Part shown: one piece after another, positions 16,978-25,982 of the stretch
Position numbering within the stretch: position 1 is the stretch's first letter
Layout: the number at the start of each line of letters is the position of its first letter
Assembly: GCF_018130465.1 (NCBI RefSeq)
Contig: NZ_JAFCKJ010000004.1
Span: 248,001-312,000 of the forward strand
Direction of reading: 5' to 3'
Source: Bradyrhizobium canariense
Lineage (GTDB): Bacteria > Pseudomonadota > Alphaproteobacteria > Rhizobiales > Xanthobacteraceae
DNA: 64,000 bases
The notes under the pieces: generated by a model
Database searches by the model: none
What the model was told of the DNA's origin: nothing
Seen by the model: the letters and a program-made list of their open reading frames with translations, nothing else
Program-made: the position numbers and the translations under genes

Positions 16978-18789
16978 ATGCCCGTCCGCCAATTGCCAGA
17001 ACAGGTCGTCAACCGCATTGCCGCCGGCGAGGTGGTCGAACGTCCCGCGAGCGTGGTCAAGGAACTGGTCGAGAACGCCATAGATGCTGGCGCGAGCCGG
17101 ATCGACGTCTTTACCGATGGCGGCGGGCGCCGGCGGATCGGCATCACCGACGACGGCAGCGGCATGACCGCCAAGGACCTGTCGCTGGCGGTCGAGCGTC
17201 ACGCCACCTCCAAGCTCGACGACGAGGATTTGCTGCAGATCCGCACGCTCGGATTCCGCGGCGAGGCGTTGCCCTCGATCGGCTCTGTGGCGCGGCTCTC
17301 CATCACCACGCGGCATGCCAGCGAGCCGCACGCCTGGGCGCTCAATGTCGATGGCGGCGAGAAGTCCGAGATCATGCCGGCGGCGCTCGCGCATGGCACG
17401 CGGGTCGAGGTCAATGACCTCTTCTACGCGACGCCGGCGCGGCTGAAGTTTTTGAAGACCGACCGGACCGAGGCGGAAGCGATCCGTGAGGTGGTGCGGC
17501 GCCTCGCGATGGCGCGGCCCGAAATCGCCTTCACGCTCGCGGGCGAAGAGCGCGCCCCGGTGACCTGGGCTGCGGCGCTGCCGGGCGTCGCCGGTCGCCT
17601 GACTCGTCTCGGCGACATCCTGGGGGCCGAGTTCCGCAGCCATGCCATCGAGGTCCATGCCGAGCGCGAGGGCGTGGTGGTCGCCGGCTATGCCGCAGCG
17701 CCCGCGCTGACCAAGGCCAACGCGCTCGGGCAATATCTCTTCGTCAACGGCCGCCCGGTGCGCGACAAGCTGATCCTAGGGGCGGTACGCGGGGCCTATG
17801 CCGACTATCTGCCGCGCGACCGCCATCCGGTGCTGGCGCTGTTCGTCACGCTCGATCCGCGCGAGGTCGACACCAACGTGCATCCGGCCAAGACCGAGGT
17901 GCGGTTTCGCAACGCCGGCCTCGTCCGCGCGCTGATCGTGCACGGATTGAAGGAAGGGCTTGCGCGGGAGGGCCGGCGCACGGCCGCCAACAGCGGCGAA
18001 AGCGCGCTGTCTTCGTTCCGCCCCGCATTCACGCCGCGCCCGGCAAGCTGGCACTGGCGTCAGTCGCCATCCGCCCCGGTCGCGCCGATGCCGTCATTCG
18101 ACGGTGCGGTCGCGTCCGCCTTCGCCGAGCGCGCACAGGCCGCGTTCGACGTCGGTGCGCCCAGCGCGGACGTACGGATCGAAACACAGCCCGCCGGCGA
18201 TCTCGTCGACCGCCCGCTCGGCGCTGCGCGCACGCAGATCCACGAGACCTATATCGTCTCGCAGACCCGCGACGGCTTGATCATCGTCGACCAGCACGCC
18301 GCGCATGAACGCATCGTCTACGAGCGGCTGAAGGCCTCGCTGGCTGCCAACGGCGTGCAGCGGCAGATCCTGCTGATCCCCGAGATCGTCGAGATGGACG
18401 AGGCCACGGTAGAGCGCCTGCTTGAGCGAAGCGAGGAGCTGGCGTCGTTCGGCCTTGCGATCGAATCCTTCGGCCCCGGCGCGGTTGCGGTGCGCGAGAC
18501 GCCGTCACTGCTCGGCAAGACCAACGCGGGCGGGCTGTTGCGCGATCTTTCCGAGCACATGGCCGAGTGGGACGAGGCGCTGCCTCTGGAGCGCCGGCTG
18601 ATGCACGTCGCCGCCACCATGGCCTGCCACGGTTCGGTGCGCGCCGGCCGCAGGCTGCGGCCGGAGGAGATGAACGCCCTGCTCCGCGAGATGGAGGAGA
18701 CGCCGAACTCCGGCCAGTGCAATCACGGCCGCCCGACCTATGTCGAGCTGAAGCTGTCGGATGTCGAGAAGCTGTTCGGGCGAAGGTGA
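16978..18789 (+). CDS. mutL: DNA mismatch repair protein MutL (endonuclease type)
   Basis: 603 aa. The N-terminal GHKL ATPase is complete: VVNRIAAGEVVERPASVVKE (about 10-29), ELVENAIDAGA, DDGSGM and GFRGEALPSI. The C-terminal domain has the endonuclease signature DQHA-x2-E-x4-E (about residue 438) plus CHGSVRAG and CNHGRPT. It ends FGRR. So this MutL nicks DNA itself, in line with the absence of MutH in alphaproteobacteria. A 13-bp tandem repeat precedes the start. It converges on rsmD with 9 bp between the stops. Confidence 0.97.
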   Translation: MPVRQLPEQVVNRIAAGEVVERPASVVKELVENAIDAGASRIDVFTDGGGRRRIGITDDGSGMTAKDLSLAVERHATSKLDDEDLLQIRTLGFRGEALPSIGSVARLSITTRHASEPHAWALNVDGGEKSEIMPAALAHGTRVEVNDLFYATPARLKFLKTDRTEAEAIREVVRRLAMARPEIAFTLAGEERAPVTWAAALPGVAGRLTRLGDILGAEFRSHAIEVHAEREGVVVAGYAAAPALTKANALGQYLFVNGRPVRDKLILGAVRGAYADYLPRDRHPVLALFVTLDPREVDTNVHPAKTEVRFRNAGLVRALIVHGLKEGLAREGRRTAANSGESALSSFRPAFTPRPASWHWRQSPSAPVAPMPSFDGAVASAFAERAQAAFDVGAPSADVRIETQPAGDLVDRPLGAARTQIHETYIVSQTRDGLIIVDQHAAHERIVYERLKASLAANGVQRQILLIPEIVEMDEATVERLLERSEELASFGLAIESFGPGAVAVRETPSLLGKTNAGGLLRDLSEHMAEWDEALPLERRLMHVAATMACHGSVRAGRRLRPEEMNALLREMEETPNSGQCNHGRPTYVELKLSDVEKLFGRR

Positions 18790-18798
18790 TGTTCGACG

Positions 18799-19353
18799 TT
18801 ACGGCCGCTTCAAAAACACGAACTCCGTGTCGTCATAAGCGCGCCGCTCCAATTCCTCGTAACCCTCAGGCGCCACGAACTGCGCGGCCTTCGCTTCCTC
18901 GACAACCAGCAGCGCGCCCGCCGTCAACCAGCCGCCGTCGCGCAAGCTCGCAAGCGCCTTCTCCGCAAACCCCTTGCCATAGGGCGGATCGAGGAACACC
19001 AGCGAGAACGGCTCGACCGGATGTGCAGGCCCGAGATCGGTCGCATCACGGCGATAGACTTTTGTCACGCCACCCAAACCCAGCGACTCGACATTGTTCC
19101 GCAGCAGGGCGCGCGCTTCCGCGCCGTTGTCGACGAACAGCGTGAACTTCGCGCCGCGTGACGACGCTTCGATCCCCAGCGCGCCGGTGCCGGCGAAGAG
19201 ATCGAGCACGCGCGCATCCGGAATCGGATCGTCGTAGGCGTGCACGAGGATGTTGAACACGGACTCGCGCAGGCGGTCCGCCGTGGGGCGGATGTCGCGC
19301 GAGGACGGTGAGGCCAAATTGCGCCCCTTCAAACGACCGCCGACGACGCGCAA
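18799..19353 (-). CDS. rsmD: 16S rRNA (guanine-966-N2) methyltransferase
   Basis: 184 aa, standard length. It starts with MRVVGGRLKGRNL, has the SAM-binding segment VLDLFAGTGALGIEA (about 50-64) and the catalytic N-methyltransferase motif DPPYGKG (about 125-131). It modifies the 30S decoding region. The start lies 2 bp after the stop of the pseudouridine synthase gene, so both rRNA-modifying enzymes are co-transcribed. Confidence 0.95.
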   Translation of the reverse strand: MRVVGGRLKGRNLASPSSRDIRPTADRLRESVFNILVHAYDDPIPDARVLDLFAGTGALGIEASSRGAKFTLFVDNGAEARALLRNNVESLGLGGVTKVYRRDATDLGPAHPVEPFSLVFLDPPYGKGFAEKALASLRDGGWLTAGALLVVEEAKAAQFVAPEGYEELERRAYDDTEFVFLKRP

Positions 19354-19355
19354 CG

Positions 19356-21506
19356 TCAGTCCTCCTTCGGCGCCAGATCGCGCTTGCCGTGATAGCCGCG
19401 CTTGGGACGGCGCGGCGGGCCATAGCCGCTCGCCTCGGCCTCGTTGCGCTCGCGCGCTTCCTCGCTGCCGGTGCGTTGCACCAGCACGCGGCGGCCCTTG
19501 CGGTCGTTGATCACGCCGCGCTTGGTCGCCGGCTTCTTCTCGCGCGGCGCGTCGTCTCCCTCACGCGAGGCAGATTTCTGCGGCACGTCGAACTGCGCGC
19601 CCGATTTCTCGATGATCTTTTCGCCGAGCTGGTCGCGCAGCACGCGGGACTTGATCTCCTCGACCTGGCCTTCGGGGACCTCGCCGAGCTGAAACGGGCC
19701 GTAGGACACCCGGATCAGCCGGTTCACCTCGAGTCCGAGATGGGCGCAGACGTTGCGCACTTCGCGGTTCTTGCCCTCGCGGATCGCGAAAACCAGCCAG
19801 ACATTGGCGCCCTTGTCACGCTCCAGCGTGGCGTCGATCGGACCGTATTTGACGCCCTCGACCTCGATGCCGTTCTTCAGCTCGTCGAGCTGCGTCTGCG
19901 TGACGTCGCCGTGGGCACGGACACGATAGCGGCGCAGCCAGCCGGTGTCCGGCAGCTCGAGCGTGCGCGCGAGCCCGCCATCATTGGTGAGCAGCAGCAA
20001 GCCCTCGGTGTTGAAGTCGAGCCGGCCGACACTGATCAGCCGCGGCAGACCTTCGGGCAAATTGTCGAACACGGTCGGACGCCCCTCGGGATCGTCATGC
20101 GTCGTCATCAGACCGCGCGGCTTGTGATAGAGGAACAGCCGCGTGCGCTCACGTTCCGGCAACGGCTTGCCGTCGATGGTGACGACATCGTTCGAGGTGA
20201 TGTCGAGCGCCGGCGAGTTGATGACACGGCCGTTGACCGCGACGCGGCCCTGCGTGACCATCTCCTCGGCATCGCGGCGCGAGGCGAGGCCCGCACGCGA
20301 CAGCACCTTGGCGATACGCTCACCGGCCTTCTTCGGCTTCGGTGCTTCGTCCCGGCGCGGGCGGCCTTCGAAATCCCGATCGCGGGTGCGATAGGCGCCG
20401 CGACCGCCGAAGGCCGGACGTTTCTCGAAGATCCTGCTCGTGTCCTCGTTTTCGCGGCGCGGACGATCGCCGTCGCTGCGCGGATGCTCGTGCCAGTCGG
20501 AGCGGCCCTCGGAGCGCTCGCGCGGACGATCGAATTTCGGGCGGTCACCGCCGCGCCCGCCACGCTCGGCATCGCCGTCACGACGGGGCCTATCGAACTT
20601 GGGACGATCATCGCGCGGGCGATCGAATTTGGGCCGCTCACGGAACGGACGATCACCCGATGCACGATCGTCGCGCGAACGCGAAAAGCGCGGACGATCT
20701 TCGCCGCCACCTTGCCGATCGTCGCGCTTCTGCCAGGGCTTGTCCTGGCCGCGGTCGCTGCCGCCAAAATCCTTGCGCGGACCAAAATCCTTGCGCGGAC
20801 CCTTGCTGAAATCCTTGCGCGGCGGCCGGTCGCCGCGCGGAGCCGCATCGCGCTTCTGCCAGGGTTTTGAATCGCTGCGCTCGCCACGGTCCGGTGCGCC
20901 GCGCGAAAACTTCCGCTCGCCGTCGAACTTGCGTTCCGGACGGTCGCCACGCGGCGCGTAGGGCCGCTTGTCGCTGGTCCGGCCGGCCGGACGGGAATCG
21001 TCGCGATCCCTGCGCGGCGGACGGTCATCACGCCCATAGGACGGGCGATCACCGCGCGGCTTGAACGGCCGCTTCTCGCCATCGCGCGAGGGGCGATCAG
21101 AGAATGGGCGGTCGCCACGGGGCTTGAACGGGCGCTTCTCGCCGTCGCGCGACGGACGATCGGAAAACGGACGGTCTTCACGCGGCTTGAAGGGACGATC
21201 GCCACGCGGCTTGAAGCTGCGCTCGCCACGATCCTCGCCGCGCGGCCGGTCTTCGCGCTTGAACTTCGGGCGGTCGCTGAAGTCGCGGCGCGGGGCATCG
21301 CCCTCCTCGCGGCGGCGGAACGGACGGCTGTCGCGGTCGCCTCTGGGCGGGCGCGCGTCGCCTTTGTCCCCAGGAGGGCCGCGCTTGGCGAACTTCTTGT
21401 CGGGCCCGCGCGGCTTGCCGGACCGGCCCTTGCCCGCGCCCCCCTTGGCCGGGCCGCGATCACGTCGGCCGCGGGAATCGTTGTCTTTGTCGCTGTCGCG
21501 AGGCAT
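19356..21506 (-). CDS. RluB/RsuA-type rRNA pseudouridine synthase with long disordered N-terminus
   Basis: 716 aa, against about 250-300 for typical RluB/RsuA. Residues 1 to about 385 are low-complexity Arg/Asp/Lys/Gly/Pro with repeated units such as KRPFKPRGDRPFSDRPSRDG. Then an S4 RNA-binding domain (AGERIAKVLSRAGLASRRDA) and the catalytic domain with GRLDFNTEGLLLLTNDG, nucleophile Asp near residue 498. It isomerises a uridine in 23S or 16S rRNA. The tail after the catalytic domain is also basic. ATG 21506 is chosen; a GTG 12 bp upstream is possible. The extension resembles disordered RNA-binding regions; its job is unknown. Confidence 0.92.
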   Translation of the reverse strand: MPRDSDKDNDSRGRRDRGPAKGGAGKGRSGKPRGPDKKFAKRGPPGDKGDARPPRGDRDSRPFRRREEGDAPRRDFSDRPKFKREDRPRGEDRGERSFKPRGDRPFKPREDRPFSDRPSRDGEKRPFKPRGDRPFSDRPSRDGEKRPFKPRGDRPSYGRDDRPPRRDRDDSRPAGRTSDKRPYAPRGDRPERKFDGERKFSRGAPDRGERSDSKPWQKRDAAPRGDRPPRKDFSKGPRKDFGPRKDFGGSDRGQDKPWQKRDDRQGGGEDRPRFSRSRDDRASGDRPFRERPKFDRPRDDRPKFDRPRRDGDAERGGRGGDRPKFDRPRERSEGRSDWHEHPRSDGDRPRRENEDTSRIFEKRPAFGGRGAYRTRDRDFEGRPRRDEAPKPKKAGERIAKVLSRAGLASRRDAEEMVTQGRVAVNGRVINSPALDITSNDVVTIDGKPLPERERTRLFLYHKPRGLMTTHDDPEGRPTVFDNLPEGLPRLISVGRLDFNTEGLLLLTNDGGLARTLELPDTGWLRRYRVRAHGDVTQTQLDELKNGIEVEGVKYGPIDATLERDKGANVWLVFAIREGKNREVRNVCAHLGLEVNRLIRVSYGPFQLGEVPEGQVEEIKSRVLRDQLGEKIIEKSGAQFDVPQKSASREGDDAPREKKPATKRGVINDRKGRRVLVQRTGSEEARERNEAEASGYGPPRRPKRGYHGKRDLAPKED

Positions 21507-21623
21507 GAATAATCTCACTCAGGGGGTGGCCAAAAGCATTGTGCGCGCTCGTTCGAGCCGCATGCTCAGGCAAAATCGGTAAGCACTTCTGCTGAAGGCG
21601 CAGCTACTAGCAGGTTTCTCGGG

Positions 21624-22082
21624 ATGATACGAGGCTTGAAAGCCCCCTCTTTCATGGATTTGGCGCTCAAAACCGCCGAAAACGCCGGAAAGTCGGGCGA
21701 AGTTCCGATCGGATGCGTCGTGGTCCGCAATTACGAGGTCATCGCCACCGCGGCGAACCGGACGCTGACCGACTACGACCCCACGGCTCATGCCGAGATC
21801 ATTGCGCTGCGCGAGGCGGCCAAGAAAATCGGCAGCGAGCGCCTGGTCGACTGCGACCTCTACGTGACGCTGGAGCCATGCACCATGTGTGCGGGCGCGA
21901 TCTCGTTTGCAAGGGTGAGGCGCCTTTATTACGGCGCCGCCGACCCCAAGGGCGGCGCGGTCGAGTCCGGCGTGCGGTTCTTCACCTCGCCGACCTGCCA
22001 TCACGTCCCGGACGTCTATTCCGGGGTCGGCGAAAGCGAGTCGGCGCGGCTGCTCAAGGACTTCTTTCGGGAGCGACGCTAA
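21624..22082 (+). CDS. tadA: tRNA adenosine(34) deaminase
   Basis: 152 aa. The zinc deaminase motifs are HAE at residues 56-58 and PCTMC at 85-89, with Glu58 as proton shuttle. TadA makes inosine at the wobble base of tRNA-Arg(ACG). Met11 (MDLALK) is an alternative start. The stop overlaps by 4 bp the stop of the convergent hydrolase gene. Confidence 0.95.
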   Translation: MIRGLKAPSFMDLALKTAENAGKSGEVPIGCVVVRNYEVIATAANRTLTDYDPTAHAEIIALREAAKKIGSERLVDCDLYVTLEPCTMCAGAISFARVRRLYYGAADPKGGAVESGVRFFTSPTCHHVPDVYSGVGESESARLLKDFFRERR

Positions 22083-22984
22083 GGCGCGGCAAAGAACTCA
22101 CGCAGCGCCTTCGCGGTGACGTCGGGATTCTCCTCGGTGAGGAAGTGCCCGGAATCCACCGGCATGCCCACGACGTTGGTCGCCCATTGCTTCCAGATGT
22201 CGAGCGGGGTGGCGGCGGCTTGCGCCACGCCCGCATTGCCCCACAGCGCCAGCATGGGAATGGTGATCTTCTTGCCTGCCTCGAAATCGGCCTTGTCGAG
22301 ATCGTAATCGAAATAGGCGCCGGCGCGATAATCCTCGCACATCGCATGCACGCGGGCGGGATCGCGGAACGGGGCGATGTAGTGTTCGAGCGCGCGCTCG
22401 TCGATGGCGTTCAGCGTCTTCGACCTGGTCTGGCTCGCCATCTTGAAGCGCAGGAAGAACTCGCCATTGCTTGCGACCAGCGTCTCCGGCAGCGGATAGG
22501 GCTGCGCCAGGAAGGTCCAGTGATAGATCTTCAGCGCGTAGGCGCGGTTCATCCGCTCCCAGTAATTGTAGGTCGGCAGGATATCGAGCACGGCGAGACG
22601 CGACAGCCGGCCGGGATGATCGAGCGCAAGCCGATAGGCGACGCGGCCGCCGCGATCGTGGCCGGCGAGCGCGAAGTGCACGTGGCCGAGACTTTCCATC
22701 GCCTCGACCATGGCCTTCGCCATCGCGCGCTTGCTGTAGGGCATGTGCAGCGCGTCGCTCTCGGGCATGTCGGACCAGCCATAGCCGGGCAGATCGGCGA
22801 TGATCAGTGTGAACTGGTCGCTCAGCTGCGGCGCCACGCGGTGCCACATCACGTTGGTCTCGGAGAAACCGTGCAGCAGCAACAGCGGCGGTCCCTTGCC
22901 GCCGACGCGGGCGAAGATGCGGCCGAAGGAGGTGTTGATCCATTCGGAGGCGAAGCCGGGATAGAGGTCGGCGAGATCGGACAT
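22079..22984 (-). CDS. alpha/beta hydrolase, fluoroacetate dehalogenase-like
   Basis: 301 aa from ATG 22984 ([10 protein letters not shown]). It aligns without gaps over its length, from memory, to R. palustris RPA1163, the structurally studied fluoroacetate dehalogenase. Key positions fall at identical numbers: nucleophile Asp110, Arg111 and Arg114 (carboxylate binding), acid Asp134, halide pocket His155-Trp156-Tyr219, base His280. One notable difference is Gln185 where the R. palustris enzyme has a Trp lining the pocket. Such enzymes replace halide on haloacetates with hydroxyl. Activity on fluoroacetate is probable but the change at 185 may alter specificity. Confidence 0.88.
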   Translation of the reverse strand: MSDLADLYPGFASEWINTSFGRIFARVGGKGPPLLLLHGFSETNVMWHRVAPQLSDQFTLIIADLPGYGWSDMPESDALHMPYSKRAMAKAMVEAMESLGHVHFALAGHDRGGRVAYRLALDHPGRLSRLAVLDILPTYNYWERMNRAYALKIYHWTFLAQPYPLPETLVASNGEFFLRFKMASQTRSKTLNAIDERALEHYIAPFRDPARVHAMCEDYRAGAYFDYDLDKADFEAGKKITIPMLALWGNAGVAQAAATPLDIWKQWATNVVGMPVDSGHFLTEENPDVTAKALREFFAAP

Positions 22985-23153
22985 CTTCTGCATCCTTATC
23001 TGGTCAGCGCTGGATCTGCGCGATCTTGGGGGCCCAAAACAAAAATGTCGAAAAACAACCCCATGCACAGTAGCTAAGTTCAACAGCCGCCTACACAATT
23101 TTGGAGTGCCGTCGGGCGGGCCGCAAATTGCGCGCGCGTGCGAAAAAAGCCTG

Positions 23154-24437
23154 TCAGTTCTTGGCCTTCTCGGCTTCCACCGCCTGCCAGCCGATGTCGC
23201 GGCGGCAGAAGCCTTCCGGCCAGTTGATGCGGTCGACGGCCTGATAGGCGCGCACCTGCGCTTCCGTCACGGTCTTGCCGAGCGCGCAGACATTGAGCAC
23301 GCGGCCGCCATTGGCGAGGATGGCGCCGTCCTTCTCGACGGTGCCGGCGTGGAAGATCTCGGCGGTCTCGACCTTCGCGGCGTCATCGAGCCCCTCGATC
23401 CGCGTGCCCTTCTGATAGTCGCCGGGATACCCCTTCGCCGCCATCACCACCGTGAGCGCGGATTCCGGATGCCAGCGCAGATCGAAATTCTTGAGCTGCC
23501 CGTCGCAGGCGGCGAGGAAGGCCGGCACGATGTCCGACATCATCCGCAGCATCAGCACCTGGCACTCGGGATCGCCGAAGCGGACGTTGAACTCGAACAG
23601 TTTTGGGCCCTGCGTCGTCAGCATGATCCCGGCGTAGAGGATGCCGCGAAACGGCGTGCCACGCTGCTTCATGCCGGCGACCGTCGGCAGAATGATCTTG
23701 GCCATGATCGCGTCATGGATCGCCGGCGTCACCAGCGGCGTCGGCGAATAGGCGCCCATGCCGCCGGTGTTCGGGCCGACGTCGTGGTCGAACACGCGCT
23801 TGTGGTCCTGGGCGGACGCCAGCGGAATGGCGGTCTCGCCGTCGCAGAGCGCGAAGAAGCTGATCTCGCGGCCCGGCAAAAACTCCTCGATCACGACTTC
23901 AGTGCCGGCCTCGCCGAAGGCGCCCTCGAACATCATGGCGATGGCGTCCTCGGCCTCGCGCACGGTCTTGGCGACGACGACGCCCTTGCCGGCGGCAAGG
24001 CCGTCGGCCTTGACCACGATCGGCGCGCCCTGGCTCTGGACGTAGGCACACGCATCGGCAGCATTGGTGAAGCGCTGGTAGGCGCCGGTCGGAATACCGA
24101 ATTCGGTGCAGAGCGCCTTGGTAAAGCCCTTCGAGCTTTCGAGCTGGGCGGGGATCCTGTTCGGCCCGAACGCCTTGATGCCGGCGGCGGTGAGGTCATC
24201 GACGATACCGGCCGCCAGCGGCGTCTCCGGGCCGACCACCACGAGCTCGACCGCATTCGTCCTGCAGAAGTCGATCACGGCGGCATGGTCGGCGACGTCG
24301 AGCGCCACGCATTCCGCCTCGCGCGCGATCCCGGCATTGCCCGGTGCGCACCAGAATTTGGTCACCAGGGGAGAGGCTGCGATCTTCCACGCCAGGGCAT
24401 GTTCGCGGCCGCCGGAACCGAGCAGGAGAATGTGCAT
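23154..24437 (-). CDS. purD: phosphoribosylamine-glycine ligase
   Basis: 427 aa. ATP-grasp enzyme of purine synthesis that joins glycine to phosphoribosylamine. It starts [17 protein letters not shown], contains the ATP-binding [14 protein letters not shown] segment and the metal-binding [11 protein letters not shown]. The ATG at 24437 is the family start; the reading frame stays open upstream without conserved residues. In related genomes purD sits near xseA; here 6 kb of foreign-looking DNA separates them. Confidence 0.97.
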   Translation of the reverse strand: MHILLLGSGGREHALAWKIAASPLVTKFWCAPGNAGIAREAECVALDVADHAAVIDFCRTNAVELVVVGPETPLAAGIVDDLTAAGIKAFGPNRIPAQLESSKGFTKALCTEFGIPTGAYQRFTNAADACAYVQSQGAPIVVKADGLAAGKGVVVAKTVREAEDAIAMMFEGAFGEAGTEVVIEEFLPGREISFFALCDGETAIPLASAQDHKRVFDHDVGPNTGGMGAYSPTPLVTPAIHDAIMAKIILPTVAGMKQRGTPFRGILYAGIMLTTQGPKLFEFNVRFGDPECQVLMLRMMSDIVPAFLAACDGQLKNFDLRWHPESALTVVMAAKGYPGDYQKGTRIEGLDDAAKVETAEIFHAGTVEKDGAILANGGRVLNVCALGKTVTEAQVRAYQAVDRINWPEGFCRRDIGWQAVEAEKAKN

Positions 24438-24651
24438 CGAAGGCTCGAAATGAGGGGTTTGCTTGGGGGCGGAGGTCGCATGAATCGGGGTGAGGCTCAA
24501 GGGGTGTTGCCCCCAACTTCCCCGCCATTCCCGGGCGAGCCGCTTGGTGCAGCGATCAATAGCAATCGGATGAGCTCGGCTGCTCAACAGATGCTCCATC
24601 GCTGTTCTGCGGGATTGCCGCTTTCGACCGTCAGTTGTCCTAGTTTCTATT

Positions 24652-24691
24652 CATATTGAATAACTTGAATAATTCAAGTCTTTTCAATATG
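24652..24691. promoter_or_regulatory. nested palindrome in the left copy of the direct repeat
   Basis: Outer arms CATATTGAA and TTCAATATG enclose an inner palindrome CTTGAA-TAA-TTCAAG. All arms are perfect. This is a plausible regulator-binding site or hairpin; no regulator gene is known to bind it. Confidence 0.6.
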
Positions 24692-24916
24692 ATATTTCGA
24701 GACAAGTTAAATCTAACTGACAAACAATATGAAATCGAACGGAGTAGCTAGCCTGTTGCAAACGGATCGATGCAAGCACGTTGAGGCCCTACCAGATGTA
24801 AATCTTGCAAAAAACCGGGATTTTCTGTGCCACGTCTGAGACCTGATCGGCCGTTCAACAGATACTCCATTGCTGTTCTGCGGTGTTGCCGACTTCGGCC
24901 TAAAGTTGTACTAGAC

Positions 24917-24935
24917 GTTAGTCAATATGACTAAC
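24917..24935. promoter_or_regulatory. 19-bp palindrome upstream of the three-gene cassette
   Basis: GTTAGTCA-ATA-TGACTAAC, perfect 8-bp arms, about 58 bp upstream of the -35 box of the following cassette. It looks like an operator. It occupies the same relative place in the right direct-repeat copy as the nested palindrome does in the left copy. Confidence 0.6.
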
Positions 24936-24992
24936 TAATTATAATTCGGTTGCTGCGGATATAACCTGCTAATATACGATTATACGACCATA

Positions 24993-25021
24993 TTGACTCG
25001 CGGAACTTAATATCTTATTAT
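24993..25021 (+). promoter_or_regulatory. sigma-70-type promoter of the cassette
   Basis: TTGACT (24993-24998), 17-bp spacer, TATTAT (25016-25021), close to consensus and unusual in this GC-rich genome. The expected transcript start falls at about 25028, on the ATG at 25026. So either translation begins leaderless or the next in-frame ATG at 25050 is used. Confidence 0.65.
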
Positions 25022-25025
25022 ACTA

Positions 25026-25418
25026 ATGAACAACTCGGATGACTGCCAGATGTCCAAAGCCGTGATCACTACCAAACATGGGGCTACCGTGGCGATTGAA
25101 GGATCGCACGAGGAGGTGCTCGCTCTCGTTGCGCTGTTCGATCGAGGCACAGCCCAATCTGTCAGTGAGCCCCCTGCGCGCACCGGCAAGAGCGCTCCCA
25201 ACTCGAAGGGAAAGCCAACTCTTGCACTGCTGCTTTCTGATTTGATCGGCGGGGGCTTCTTCTCAACACCAAAGAAGCTGAGCGCAGTGCGCGAGGCTCT
25301 GGAAGAACGTGGTCACTTCTACCCAGTTACGACGCTGTCTCCGGTGTTGTTGCGTCTCGTGCGTAAGAAGGAACTGCGTCGCCTCAAAGATAAGGGGCAA
25401 TGGACCTACGTGGGATAA
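25026..25418 (+). CDS. island cassette protein 1, winged-helix-like C-terminus
   Basis: 130 aa, or 122 aa from ATG 25050 (MSKAVITTKHG). No Shine-Dalgarno is evident at either. The N-terminal half begins with a short beta-rich segment; after a Ser/Pro/Lys linker the C-terminal 65 residues (ALLLSDLIGGGFF ... LRLVRKKELRRLKDKGQW) look like a winged-helix module, with a basic recognition-like segment. I recognise no named family. It heads a tight three-gene run with spacings of 11 and 4 bp that ends in a HEPN protein, so it is probably a DNA-binding or regulatory partner. Function unknown. Confidence 0.7.
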   Translation: MNNSDDCQMSKAVITTKHGATVAIEGSHEEVLALVALFDRGTAQSVSEPPARTGKSAPNSKGKPTLALLLSDLIGGGFFSTPKKLSAVREALEERGHFYPVTTLSPVLLRLVRKKELRRLKDKGQWTYVG

Positions 25419-25429
25419 GGGGTCGTGTG

Positions 25430-25978
25430 ATGACGAAGAGCGTAACGGAAGTAGTCGCCGCAATCGTTAAGGAGCTGACCCCTCTTGGAGCCGAAGAGCG
25501 TCGGAGGGTCATTCAGGCCTCTCTAGTGCTTTTGGGGGACGCGCCAGTGGTGGCGGCAGTGTCCACCTCAGAAGCCGCGAGTGAACTTGCCGATCCGGGC
25601 CTCTCGCCACGCGCGCGCGCTTGGACAAGACAGAATGGGCTGTCTTTAGAGGAGCTTCAGCAGACCTTCCACCTCGAAGGGAATGACTGTCAGCTGATTG
25701 TCTCCGAGATCCCCGGTAAGGCAAATCGAGACCGTGTCAGAAACGCCTACCTTCTCGCTGGTGCGGCGCGCCTCATCGTGACCGGGGAGCCGAAGTTCGA
25801 TGACAGGGAGGCGCGGGATTTGTGCGAGCGCTTCGGGTTCTTTGATCCTACCAACCACTCGAAGTACTTGAAGGGCGGGAACGAACTTGCAGGCTCAAAG
25901 GAAAAGGGGTGGACCCTTACCGCGCCGGGGCTCAAGCAAGCGGCGCAGCTCATCTCGGAACTCACCAGAGCAACGTAA
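25430..25978 (+). CDS. island cassette protein 2, unknown function
   Basis: 182 aa from ATG 25430, 11 bp after the previous stop. The first 60 residues are helical with a charged heptad character; the rest contains a conserved-looking block (RARAWTRQNGLSLEELQQTF) and a C-terminal block (FFDPTNHSKYLKGGNELAGS then KGWTLTAPGLKQAAQLI), which has the look of a winged helix. I have a memory of similar hypothetical proteins in other bacteria but no named domain. Placed between protein 1 and the HEPN gene, it is likely part of the same complex or regulatory unit. Function unknown. Confidence 0.7.
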   Translation: MTKSVTEVVAAIVKELTPLGAEERRRVIQASLVLLGDAPVVAAVSTSEAASELADPGLSPRARAWTRQNGLSLEELQQTFHLEGNDCQLIVSEIPGKANRDRVRNAYLLAGAARLIVTGEPKFDDREARDLCERFGFFDPTNHSKYLKGGNELAGSKEKGWTLTAPGLKQAAQLISELTRAT

Positions 25979-25982
25979 TCCG

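Larger units (their letters stand above)
24576..24936. repeat. imperfect direct repeat, two ~90-bp copies 271 bp apart
   Basis: Copies at about 24576-24665 and 24847-24936. The best-matched part includes the cores CTCCATCGCTGTTCTGCGG and CTCCATTGCTGTTCTGCGG, and both copies then run into AT-rich palindromes. The copies match at very roughly three quarters of positions by eye. Could mark an insertion boundary or a duplicated control region. Confidence 0.7.
24438..25025. other. AT-rich, palindrome-rich left end of the accessory island
   Basis: 588 bp without a gene. From about 24640 the base composition drops sharply from the surrounding high GC. It holds an imperfect direct repeat (24576-24665 and 24847-24936), two palindromes and a strong promoter for the next cassette, all listed separately. 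I see no coding sequence or RNA gene in it. Confidence 0.75.

Noticed and set aside
20400-21500. Regular repeats taken at first as a CRISPR or satellite array
   Set aside because: They are in-frame codons of the Arg/Asp/Pro-rich N-terminus of the pseudouridine synthase; no unique spacers of fixed size.
23106-24659. 517-codon plus-strand frame opposite purD
   Set aside because: Antisense shadow of a clear purD gene; no recognisable protein.
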